Below the pieces are notes generated by a model that saw nothing but the letters and a program-made list of their open reading frames with translations, made no database searches and was not told the DNA's origin. Shown one piece after another: positions 9,057 through 15,284 of a stretch of DNA of 15,284 nucleotides. Source of the stretch: Spirochaetaceae bacterium. Lineage in GTDB: Bacteria; Spirochaetota; Spirochaetia; SZUA-6; Bin103. The stretch's first letter is position 1. Each line of letters begins with the position of its first letter. The translations under genes were made by a program, and so were the position numbers. Location of the stretch: the NCBI GenBank assembly GCA_028820215.1, contig JAPPKD010000281.1:1-15284 (forward strand). The letters are read 5' to 3'.

Positions 9057-12050
9057 TTGACGTACTTCCTCGAACGGGGCGCGCCGGTCACGCGCGTCCT
9101 GCGGGTGGCCCTGCTCCTGGCGCTGGCCCTGCCGGCTGCCGCTCAGGATGCCCGCGAACTCTATCAACGAGGCGCCGACGCCTTCGCCGACGGTCTGTTC
9201 TCCAATGCGGTGCAGTCGTTCGACACGCTGGCCGAACGCTATCCGGACTCGGAGCTGCGCGCGGACGCCACCTTCCTGCTCGCCCTCGCCCACTACCATC
9301 TGGGGCACCATGCGAACTCGTACGACCTGTTGGGGTCGTTCGCCCGGTTGTTCCCGGACTCCGAGCACGTCGCGGTCCTCGGCCACTGGCAGGCGGCCAT
9401 CCGCCTGGCGCAGGGGCGGGCGACCGAGGCGGTCGAGCGGGCCGAGCGGCAACTGGAGCGCACGGACACACCGCCGGAGTACCGGTGGCGCACCCTGCTG
9501 CTGCACGCCACCGCGCTGGAGCAGGACGGCCGCGCGGAGGATGCGGAGCGCGCCTACCTGGCCCTGGTCGACGAACTGCCGGCGTCGCAGCAGGCCGACG
9601 CGCTGTTCCGGGCGGGACAGCTCGCCTACCAGGCCGGCCGCTATGCCGAGGCGGCGGAGACCTTCGGGCGCATCGTGCTGGCACACTCGGGCAGCCCCCG
9701 CGCGCCGCAGGCGCTGTACGCGCAGGCCGATGCCTCGCTGCTGGCCGGGCAGCCCGCTGCAGCGGCGGAACGCTTCAGCCGGTACCTGGAACTGTTCCCC
9801 TCAGGTCCCCTGGCGGGAGCGGCGCTCAGGCGCCTTCCGTTCCTGTACCTGAGCATGAAGGAGTTCGCATCGGCGGCACAGTGGGCCGACGCGGCGCTGG
9901 AGGAAGGGCACGCGGCCGACCTCGCCGCCCGGCTCCTTCTGGTCAAGGGTGAGGCGGCGCTGCAGCTCGGCGACCCGGCGGGCGCGGTCACCGAGCTGAC
10001 GGCAGCGCTGGGCGGCGGCCTCGATCCGGGCGATGCGCAACGGGCCGACTACTACCTCGCGCTTGCCTATCTGCAGACCGGTCAGCGGGTGCCGGGGCTG
10101 GAGTCGCTGCAGGCTGCCGGTGACGGGCCGGACGCCGGCGTGGCGGCGCGCGCCGTCCTGAACCGTGCCTACCTGCTGATCGAGGACGGAGCGCTGGACG
10201 AGGGCGCGACGGCGCTGGAGGACTTCGCGGAGCGGTTTCCCAATCACCCGCGCATCACGGAGGCGCTGCAGATCCTGGCGCAGACGCGGGAGGCGCTGGA
10301 GGACACGGAGGCGGCGCTCGACGCCTGGGAACGGCTGTGGCGGGTGGCGGAGGCAACGGACTCGACCGCCATGCTGGCTGCCGCCGGTCCAGGGGACGTG
10401 TCGATGGCCGGGCTGCTGCGCGTGGCCGATGCCGCGGTCGCCGTCGACCAGGACAGGCGCGCGCTCCAGGTACTCGCGGATCTGCGGAAGTTCGGCTCGG
10501 CTCCCGAGTCGCTGGAGGCGATCTATCGCATCGGCCGCATCTACGGCGCGCGCGGCGAGCACAGGCGCGCCGCCAAGTTCTACCGGGAGGTCGTGGACGC
10601 CGGCCCGTCGGGGGAGCTCAAGTGGCGTGCCCGCCTCGCTCTGGGAGCGGAGCTGTACAACGCCGGAGCGTACGAAGAGGCGCTGATCTACCTGCGCGAC
10701 GGGCACGGCGCCAGCGTCTGGGAACCGTATCGCCACTTGGCGCTGGGTCGCGTGTACTACCGGCTGCGGCGGTCGGACGAGGCGAACACCGCTCTGGCGG
10801 TGGCGGCGCAGGCGCCCGATGCGGCGGTCGCGGTCGAATCCTCCTACCTGTATGCCGCCGCCCACTATCAGGGCGGACGATACGATCCGGCGCGCGACGC
10901 GTACCTGGCATTCGCGGAGCGGTTTCCCGCGGCTGCCCAGGTGCCGTCGGCGTTCTACCGCGCCGCCCTCAGCGAACTGCGCATGGACCGGCCCGATCAG
11001 GCGCGTGATCTTCTCGTCACCGCCCTCGGGACCATCGAATCGCGGGAAGTCCGCGCGGGACAGGGAGTGGCGGCGGGGCAGGCCGGCGCCGGGACCGGCG
11101 GCGTCGACCTGGCGCACGAGGTCCTGTACATGCTGGTGGAGGGTGCGCTCCTCGCCGGCAGCACGGACGAGGCGGGGGCCGCCCTGGAGAAGCTGCGGCA
11201 GCGGGCGCCGGCCGGCCTCATGGCGGCGGAAGCGGGTCTGCGGTACGGGGAATACCTGATCGCGCACGGCCAGGAGGAAGCGGGCCTGCAGGTCCTGCAG
11301 CAGGTCGCGGCGGACGCCGGGGAGGACGGGCCCGGACGGCGGGCGCTGTCGTCCGCGGCGACGGCGGCGGAGGCGCTCGGCCGCCACGCCGACGCCGCCG
11401 ATCTCCACTGGCGTACGCTGTTGGCCGCCCACGACACCGGCCTTCGCGAGCGGGCGCTCGACGGGTTGCGCGCGAGCCTTCAGGCGATCGGCGCGGCGAG
11501 CGCCAGGCGCTACTATCTGGTTGCCGCGGTTTCCGACGAGGCCACGCTGCCCGCCGAGGTACGCGCTCGCGTGCTGTACGACTACGCGATGCTGATCCAG
11601 CCGGACCAGCCGCGCGACGCCGTCTCGATCCTGGAGGAGGCGCTCCCCGATCTGAGCCCGGGGCCGGAACGGGACGACGGGTACTTCCTGCTCGCCGAGC
11701 GTTACCGGCAGGACGGTGAGCCGCAGCGCGCGATCGATGCCTATCGCGTGGTTTCGGAGGTCGCGGTGGCCGGCGGCGGCAGGCAGGCGGAGGCGCACCT
11801 GCGCCGGGCTCAGCTCATGGTGGAGACCGACGGCGAACAGGCGGCCGCCGACGAGCTTGCGAACGTGGCGCTGCGGTTCCCCGGCGAGGTCGAGGTCGCT
11901 GCCGAGGCGCTCTATTACGCCGTGGGGCTATGGCGGAACAACGGCGCGGAACGGGCAGCCAACCGCCTGCAGGACCGGCTGTACGAACGCTACCCGGACA
12001 GCGAGTGGGCGGAGCGCCTGCGCAAGGAGCGGCGGGGCTCGGAAGGCTGA
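9057..12050 (+). CDS. Large exported TPR-repeat protein
   Basis: A 997-residue protein with an N-terminal signal peptide (hydrophobic core about 14-27, likely cleavage in PAAA|QD near residue 29) followed almost entirely by tetratricopeptide-like helical hairpins. The BamD/YbgF-type signature, an acidic or aromatic helix end followed by [YF]P[DN]S, recurs: RYPDSE (61-66), LFPDSE (about 99-104), RFPNHP, RFPAAA, RFPGEV and again RYPDSE near the C-terminus. No cysteine is present and no lipobox, so it is probably a soluble periplasmic alpha-solenoid or scaffold; the partner is unknown. The TTG at 9057, 1 nt after the clpC stop, is the only workable start that keeps the whole signal peptide; GTG at 9105 would cut it short. 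It is probably co-transcribed with and translationally coupled to clpC. TPR assignment and export are well supported. A role in outer-membrane or cell-wall assembly is only a guess. Confidence 0.85.
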   Translation: MTYFLERGAPVTRVLRVALLLALALPAAAQDARELYQRGADAFADGLFSNAVQSFDTLAERYPDSELRADATFLLALAHYHLGHHANSYDLLGSFARLFPDSEHVAVLGHWQAAIRLAQGRATEAVERAERQLERTDTPPEYRWRTLLLHATALEQDGRAEDAERAYLALVDELPASQQADALFRAGQLAYQAGRYAEAAETFGRIVLAHSGSPRAPQALYAQADASLLAGQPAAAAERFSRYLELFPSGPLAGAALRRLPFLYLSMKEFASAAQWADAALEEGHAADLAARLLLVKGEAALQLGDPAGAVTELTAALGGGLDPGDAQRADYYLALAYLQTGQRVPGLESLQAAGDGPDAGVAARAVLNRAYLLIEDGALDEGATALEDFAERFPNHPRITEALQILAQTREALEDTEAALDAWERLWRVAEATDSTAMLAAAGPGDVSMAGLLRVADAAVAVDQDRRALQVLADLRKFGSAPESLEAIYRIGRIYGARGEHRRAAKFYREVVDAGPSGELKWRARLALGAELYNAGAYEEALIYLRDGHGASVWEPYRHLALGRVYYRLRRSDEANTALAVAAQAPDAAVAVESSYLYAAAHYQGGRYDPARDAYLAFAERFPAAAQVPSAFYRAALSELRMDRPDQARDLLVTALGTIESREVRAGQGVAAGQAGAGTGGVDLAHEVLYMLVEGALLAGSTDEAGAALEKLRQRAPAGLMAAEAGLRYGEYLIAHGQEEAGLQVLQQVAADAGEDGPGRRALSSAATAAEALGRHADAADLHWRTLLAAHDTGLRERALDGLRASLQAIGAASARRYYLVAAVSDEATLPAEVRARVLYDYAMLIQPDQPRDAVSILEEALPDLSPGPERDDGYFLLAERYRQDGEPQRAIDAYRVVSEVAVAGGGRQAEAHLRRAQLMVETDGEQAAADELANVALRFPGEVEVAAEALYYAVGLWRNNGAERAANRLQDRLYERYPDSEWAERLRKERRGSEG

Positions 12051-12063
12051 CGGCCGCCGGCCG
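12051..12063. terminator. Short GC hairpin after the TPR gene, weak terminator candidate
   Basis: CGGCC (12051-12055), loop GCC, GGCCG (12059-12063), starting directly after the stop codon. There is no T-run on either side. It could end transcription only weakly or through Rho. Confidence 0.25.
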
Positions 12064-12070
12064 GGCGTAA

Positions 12071-12141
12071 GGTGGGGATGGGCCGAAAGCGGAGCCGTTC
12101 GCCGCGCGCCGTCCTCGGCAGGCGACGGTTTCGGGGCGCTA
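12071..12141 (+). repeat. Left copy of a two-block inverted repeat flanking the epmA-efp-methyltransferase block
   Basis: Block A (12071-12097) is GGTGGGGATGGGCCGAA, then AG, then CGGAGCCG. Block B (12122-12141) is GCGACG...TCGGGGCG.TA and ends on the methyltransferase stop codon. The same two blocks in the same order occur on the opposite strand at 15110-15161. The 17-nt core is exact, and block B matches at 17 of 20 aligned bases. The two blocks are 24 nt apart here but 3 nt apart in the right copy. The flanks outside the GGTGGGG boundary do not match. Confidence 0.65.
12109..12132 (+). terminator. Possible terminator hairpin in convergent gap
   Basis: CCGTC (12109-12113) pairs with GACGG (12124-12128), with an inner CT/AG pair around a CGGC loop and a GC bulge, followed by a short TTTC. 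The stem is short and the T-run minimal. Part of it overlaps the second block of the inverted-repeat element. Low confidence. Confidence 0.2.
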
Positions 12142-13422
12142 TTCCCGGGAGCGCTGCTGCCGGGCACGGCGCTGCAGAAGCACGGCCCGGTAGCCGCGCC
12201 GGCGCCGGTCCTGCCGTTTCACCATCCCGGTCGCGGCGCCTCCACTCGAAGAGTGCTGCCCACGCGAAGCATCCCGCTCACCTGGCGAGCGCTGCTCACG
12301 CAGTGAGCGCAGCGCCCGGTCGACGGGGGTGCTCGACCCGATCAGGAGCAGACGGCCCTCGGGCGCCAGCAACGCGTCCACGGCTTCGGGTATCCATCGC
12401 CACCAGGGGCCGTCGGTCTCGCCGTGCGTGGCGACCACGGCGCTGTAGCGCGCGCTGCAGCGCGGAAGGGGTCCCGTGGCGCCGGCGATCGAGGGAGCGT
12501 GCAAGCCGGCGGCGGCGACGCCGTGGTGCCGAAGGTTGTGGCGGGCGGTCTCGATCTGCAGGAGGTCGCGGCTGCCGACGGTTATCGCCGGCCACGCGCC
12601 TTCCGTCGCTGCCAGGCCACACGCGGTGAGCCCCTGCCCCGGATTCCAGATCAGCACGCGCGGACCCAGGGCACCGGCGCACACCAGCGGCTCGGCGGCG
12701 CGCAGGGAGTAGGGGACGGCATCGAAGTCCGGCAGTCCCCAGGCCGTCTGCAGCCGCACGGCCTGCCCGCCGTAGCGGAACTCCGCGTCGCCCCGAAGGT
12801 AGGCGGAAAGCTCGTCCTGGCCGGGTGGAGGGTCGCCGGGTGCGGCCATGGCCGTCTCGGCCACGAGGACCGTATGCGCCCTCAGCTCGCGCCGGTGCAG
12901 GATGCGCGCGCGCCCCTGCAGGGCTCGCTCGACCACGTCCTGCCGTGGCCGGATCACGACCAGGGCCAGATGGCCCTCCGGAGCCGCGGCGGCCGCCTGG
13001 CGCACCAGCAGGCGGAGCACGGGTTCACCGACCTTGGCCGGCAGATTGGCCGCGATCAGGTCGAACGGGCCGCGGGCCGCAGGAACCCCCAGACAGCCGA
13101 TCGCGGCGGCGCGGGATCCGTCATTCTCCCGTGCGTTGAGAGCGCTGACGGCGACCGCCAGCGCGTCTCGGTCGCTCAGGATGACGTGCGCGCGCGGCCA
13201 CAGACGCGACAGCGCCACCCCGATGACCCCGCTTCCGGAGCCCAGGTCCAGCGCGCGCCGAACCGGCAGGTCACCGAGACGTTCGGCGATCGTATCCAGG
13301 AGCGCGCGCGTGCCGGTATCGATGTCGTCTCCGCTGAACAGCGACTGCGACAACCAGAACTGCAGGTCTCCCCCGGCCCAGGGAAGGACGACCCGCTTGT
13401 GCAGCAGCCCGTGCGCCCGCAA
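12139..13422 (-). CDS. Two-domain RsmC-like SAM-dependent methyltransferase
   Basis: Probable RNA methyltransferase of 427 residues; the substrate is not known. The first half carries a methyltransferase-small (MTS) domain. It has FWLSQSLFSGDDIDTGTRALL (22-42), like the RsmC/RlmG entry motif, then SAM motif I DLGSGSG (59-65), the acidic motif II SDRD (83-86) and catalytic-region motif ANLPAK (125-130) where RsmC has NPPF. The second half (about 238-420) looks like another Rossmann methyltransferase fold with a worn motif I (VLIWNPGQGL, 256-265) and no clear catalytic motif, ending in a GYRAVLLQR strand. RsmC and RlmG are also two-domain, but there the N-terminal half is the degenerate one. 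The start is uncertain. The TTG at 13422 is the nearest start codon; a GGAGAGGGA lies 18 nt upstream (too far), and the frame stays open back to efp. It is last in the epmA-efp operon, 70 nt after efp, and converges with the TPR gene. Confidence 0.78.
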   Translation of the reverse strand: MRAHGLLHKRVVLPWAGGDLQFWLSQSLFSGDDIDTGTRALLDTIAERLGDLPVRRALDLGSGSGVIGVALSRLWPRAHVILSDRDALAVAVSALNARENDGSRAAAIGCLGVPAARGPFDLIAANLPAKVGEPVLRLLVRQAAAAAPEGHLALVVIRPRQDVVERALQGRARILHRRELRAHTVLVAETAMAAPGDPPPGQDELSAYLRGDAEFRYGGQAVRLQTAWGLPDFDAVPYSLRAAEPLVCAGALGPRVLIWNPGQGLTACGLAATEGAWPAITVGSRDLLQIETARHNLRHHGVAAAGLHAPSIAGATGPLPRCSARYSAVVATHGETDGPWWRWIPEAVDALLAPEGRLLLIGSSTPVDRALRSLREQRSPGERDASRGQHSSSGGAATGMVKRQDRRRRGYRAVLLQRRARQQRSRE

Positions 13423-13492
13423 CGCGGCAGCCGACGGTGCTCCCTCTCCAGGGGGCTCGACGGGGGCTGCGCGGTCGCCGGTGATGGGTGGG

Positions 13493-14050
13493 TCAGGCCC
13501 GTTCGACGTACGCGCCCGTGGTCGTGTTGACGACGATGCGGTCGCCGGTCTTGATGAACAGCGGGACCTGCAGCGTCAGGCCGGTCTCCGTGGTGGCCGG
13601 CTTGGTGGCGCCCGTGGCGGTGTCGCCGCGTTCGGCGTGCGGCGCGTCGGTCACCTCCAGCTTCATCTTCAGCGGAAGCTGCACCGCGAGCGGATCCTCT
13701 CCCCACATCAGCACCTGATAGGACTCGCCCTCCTTCAGGAAGCGGGTGACGCTCTCATCGACGCTGGCTGCGGGAACGTTGAACTGATCATAGGAACCGA
13801 CATCCATGAACACGAGGTAGTCGGCATCCGAGTACAGATACTGCGCGTCCCGCGCCTCCACGTCGGCTTCCTCGACCGTCTCATGCGACTTGATCACTTC
13901 GCGGATCACCTGTCCGGTGCGTGCGTGCTTGAGCTTCAGCCGGACGAATGCCGATCCCTTGCCCGGATTGACGAACTCGCGATCGGTGACCAGGTAGGGG
14001 TCTCCCCGGAACAGCACGTGTATTCCCTTGTCGATAGCGCCTGCTTTCAT
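13493..14050 (-). CDS. efp: Translation elongation factor P
   Basis: EF-P binds ribosomes stalled at polyproline and stimulates peptide-bond formation. The 185 residues are the normal length. The N-terminal KOW-like domain contains EFVNPGKGSAF; the lysine of PGKG (K31) is the equivalent of E. coli K34, the residue that EpmA beta-lysylates. Two OB domains follow, with the family signatures GESYQVLMW, KLEVTDAP, GDTATGATKPATTETGLTLQVPLFI and the closing GDRIVVNTTTGAYVERA. The ATG at 14050 is chosen because family members begin with a short M-x-A-G-x-x-x-K-G leader (here MKAGAIDKG) and an AAGG lies 4 nt upstream. A GTG at 14098 would overlap the epmA stop but adds 16 residues unlike the family. 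It lies 44 nt downstream of epmA, the gene for its modifying enzyme, so substrate and enzyme are probably one operon. Confidence 0.96.
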   Translation of the reverse strand: MKAGAIDKGIHVLFRGDPYLVTDREFVNPGKGSAFVRLKLKHARTGQVIREVIKSHETVEEADVEARDAQYLYSDADYLVFMDVGSYDQFNVPAASVDESVTRFLKEGESYQVLMWGEDPLAVQLPLKMKLEVTDAPHAERGDTATGATKPATTETGLTLQVPLFIKTGDRIVVNTTTGAYVERA

Positions 14051-14074
14051 TTCGCCTTGAACCGCCCGGACCCT

Positions 14075-14109
14075 ATCACAGCCGGAGCGCCCAATCACAG
14101 CCGGAGCGC
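14075..14109. repeat. 16-nt tandem duplication spanning the epmA stop codon
   Basis: ATCACAGCCGGAGCGC occurs at 14075-14090 and again at 14094-14109, a 19-nt period with a 3-nt spacer. The second copy encodes the last residues and stop of EpmA (A-L-R-L-stop, minus strand). The other lies in the epmA-efp gap, so the duplication does not change either protein. Confidence 0.85.
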
Positions 14110-15099
14110 ATGGTGCAGCGGAAAGGGGATCACCTGGCTGATCTCCTGCCGCCGATCGAGCGCCATGATCAGCCGTTCCACGCCGAGCGCCACGCCGGCG
14201 CAGATCTCCGGGCCGCCACGTACCTCATCGGCCATCGCCCGGTCGGGGGGGTGAAGGATCATGGCGATGCGACGCTTGCGTGCATCCTCCCCCTCGATGA
14301 CCCGAGCCAGCCGTTCGGCGTCGGTCTCTTCCTGAAAACAGTTGGCGACTTCCAGTCCCCGCGCGTACAGTTCCCATCGCCGGCAGTACGGGGTATCCGT
14401 GATCGGCTGCGCGAAGGTGGGCACGCGGCGCGGATACTCGTAGACGACCGTACCGCGGTCGTCGGGCAGGCCCGGCTCCACCGCCGCCAGCCAGACGCGG
14501 TTGAATACCTGCTCCCAGGTGTCGTCGCCGGCGGTGCGCACGCCCGCCGACTCCGCCGCGCGACGGAAGCGGTCCCGGTCGTCGACGGCGTCCAGATCGA
14601 TCCCGGAGGCCCGCAACACGGCGTCACGTACCGTGATGCGGTCGAACGGGACCGGCAGCGGAGCCTCGGCCGGCAGCGACGACACGAGCCGTTCCAACCG
14701 GGCCACCTCGGTCAGATACTCGCTGCCGGGCGAATACCACTCCAGCATGGTGAACTCCGGACTGTGCGTACGGTCCAGCTCGGCGCCGTTGCGGAACGCG
14801 GGGGCGAGCTGGAAGATCGGCCCCGAGCCCAGGGCGATGAGCCGGCGCATGTGGCGTTCCGGCGACGGGCTCAGGTACAGCGGCAGACCTTCGTCCCGGG
14901 CGCTATCCGTTCCCGGGCGATGCAGCCGCGTCGCGAACACCTCGATGGCAGGCTCCGGCAGCAGCGTGGGCGAAGCGAGCGGCGTGCTCACCTCGAGGTA
15001 GCCGGCGTCGGCGAAGAAGGCGCGGATGGCCGCCAGGATCCGGGTGTGCCGGAGCGAGCGAGCAAGCGGCGATCCCGTCATGGAGGGGTTTCTCCGCAC
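14095..15099 (-). CDS. epmA: EF-P lysine ligase EpmA (GenX/PoxA, LysRS-like)
   Basis: A class II aminoacyl-tRNA-synthetase paralogue without the anticodon domain. EpmA attaches (R)-beta-lysine to the conserved lysine of EF-P, encoded just downstream. The 334 residues fit the family (about 325). Class II core motifs are visible: YLEVSTP (34-40, motif 1 region), LSPSPERHMRRL (76-87), the motif 2 area FRNGAELDRTHSPEFTMLEWY (102-122), GLEVANCFQEETD (248-260, lysine-binding region) and motif 3 GVALGVERL (302-310). Motif 2 reads RNGAELDRTH, one residue longer than the usual RNEE-x4-H, so the exact ATP-binding glutamate is shifted. Two starts are plausible: GTG at 15099 with AGGAG 6 nt upstream, or ATG at 15081 with GGAGA 9 nt upstream. 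EpmB, which makes beta-lysine, is not in the window. A bona fide lysyl-tRNA synthetase is excluded by length. Confidence 0.93.
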   Translation of the reverse strand: MRRNPSMTGSPLARSLRHTRILAAIRAFFADAGYLEVSTPLASPTLLPEPAIEVFATRLHRPGTDSARDEGLPLYLSPSPERHMRRLIALGSGPIFQLAPAFRNGAELDRTHSPEFTMLEWYSPGSEYLTEVARLERLVSSLPAEAPLPVPFDRITVRDAVLRASGIDLDAVDDRDRFRRAAESAGVRTAGDDTWEQVFNRVWLAAVEPGLPDDRGTVVYEYPRRVPTFAQPITDTPYCRRWELYARGLEVANCFQEETDAERLARVIEGEDARKRRIAMILHPPDRAMADEVRGGPEICAGVALGVERLIMALDRRQEISQVIPFPLHHALRL

Positions 15100-15109
15100 A
15101 GCAGACTCC

Positions 15110-15161
15110 TATCGCCCCGAGGATCGTCGCCTTCGGCTCCGTTCTTCGGCCCATCCCCACC
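15110..15161 (-). repeat. Right copy of the two-block inverted repeat, in the epmA leader
   Basis: Read on the minus strand: block A 15161-15134 (GGTGGGGATGGGCCGAA, GAA, CGGAGCCG) and block B 15130-15110 (GCGACGATCCTCGGGGCGATA is one base longer than the left copy). The AGGAG used by the GTG start of epmA begins at the end of block B. It would be transcribed as part of the epmA 5' leader. The assembled sequence decays into poly-G only about 11 nt beyond it, as often happens when a contig ends at a repeat. Confidence 0.65.
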
Positions 15162-15167
15162 GGTATA
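15162..15167 (-). promoter_or_regulatory. Possible -10 element for the epmA-efp operon
   Basis: TATACC on the minus strand, 4 of 6 matches to TATAAT, directly outside the repeat boundary. Any -35 element would fall in the poly-G artefact and cannot be judged. Tentative. Confidence 0.2.
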
Positions 15168-15172
15168 GAAGT

Positions 15173-15284
<112 letters not shown>

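Noticed and set aside
9801..11798. A 665-codon minus-strand frame opposite the TPR gene
   Set aside because: Arg-rich shadow with no start signal; the plus strand has signal peptide and TPR periodicity throughout.
12424..13530. Plus-strand 368-codon frame opposite the methyltransferase
   Set aside because: Low-complexity Arg/Gly/Gln product; the minus strand has SAM-binding motifs.
14051..14098. GTG at 14098 as the efp start (overlaps the epmA stop as GTGA)
   Set aside because: Attractive for coupling, but the added 16 residues are absent from the EF-P family and the ATG at 14050 gives the standard N-terminus.
12071..15161. Idea that the inverted repeats are termini of a transposon
   Set aside because: The enclosed genes are housekeeping (epmA, efp, methyltransferase), no transposase is present and no target-site duplication is seen outside the repeats.

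Overview
The window is a high-GC, gene-dense bacterial chromosome fragment. It looks like a metagenomic contig, because both ends dissolve into homopolymer runs. Nine or ten of the ten genes are essentially complete. The best guess for the source is a GC-rich member of the Spirochaetota or a close diderm relative. The grounds are a short NG-only FtsY linked to a LolC-LolD-LolE type transporter, a UVR-containing ClpC, PEGA and TPR envelope proteins, and an EF-P/EpmA pair. This is inference; no rRNA or marker search was possible.

Layout. (1) 1-55 is G/C homopolymer artefact. (2) 56-6472, plus strand: a tightly overlapping six-gene cluster. It holds a PEGA-domain membrane protein (5' end lost), ftsY, an exported beta-repeat protein of unknown function, a LolC/E-type permease, a LolD-type ATPase and a second LolC/E-type permease. 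Four of the five junctions are 4-nt ATGA or GTGA overlaps and the fifth overlaps by 26 nt, so the six are probably one translationally coupled transcript. Together they suggest an envelope-biogenesis operon: SRP-dependent membrane insertion plus lipoprotein extraction from the inner membrane. (3) 6473-6571: a regulatory gap with a sigma70-like promoter, an imperfect dyad lying over its -10 and start region, a small perfect hairpin, and a strong Shine-Dalgarno. (4) 6572-12050, plus strand: clpC followed 1 nt later by a 997-residue exported TPR protein. (5) 12051-12138: convergent gap with hairpins and one copy of an inverted repeat. (6) 12139-15099, minus strand: epmA - efp - a two-domain RsmC-like methyltransferase, read right to left. 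EpmA modifies EF-P, and the methyltransferase is probably also a translation/rRNA factor, so this is a translation-quality cassette. (7) 15100-15172: the epmA leader, carrying the second copy of the inverted repeat. (8) 15173-15284: poly-G artefact.

The most notable non-gene signal is a related pair of noncoding elements in inverted orientation that flank the whole epmA-efp-methyltransferase block. Each consists of a 17-nt exact match followed by two further matching blocks. The next is the dyad overlapping the clpC promoter. No phage, CRISPR array, IS element, tRNA or rRNA was seen, and I found no clear new defence or mobile system.
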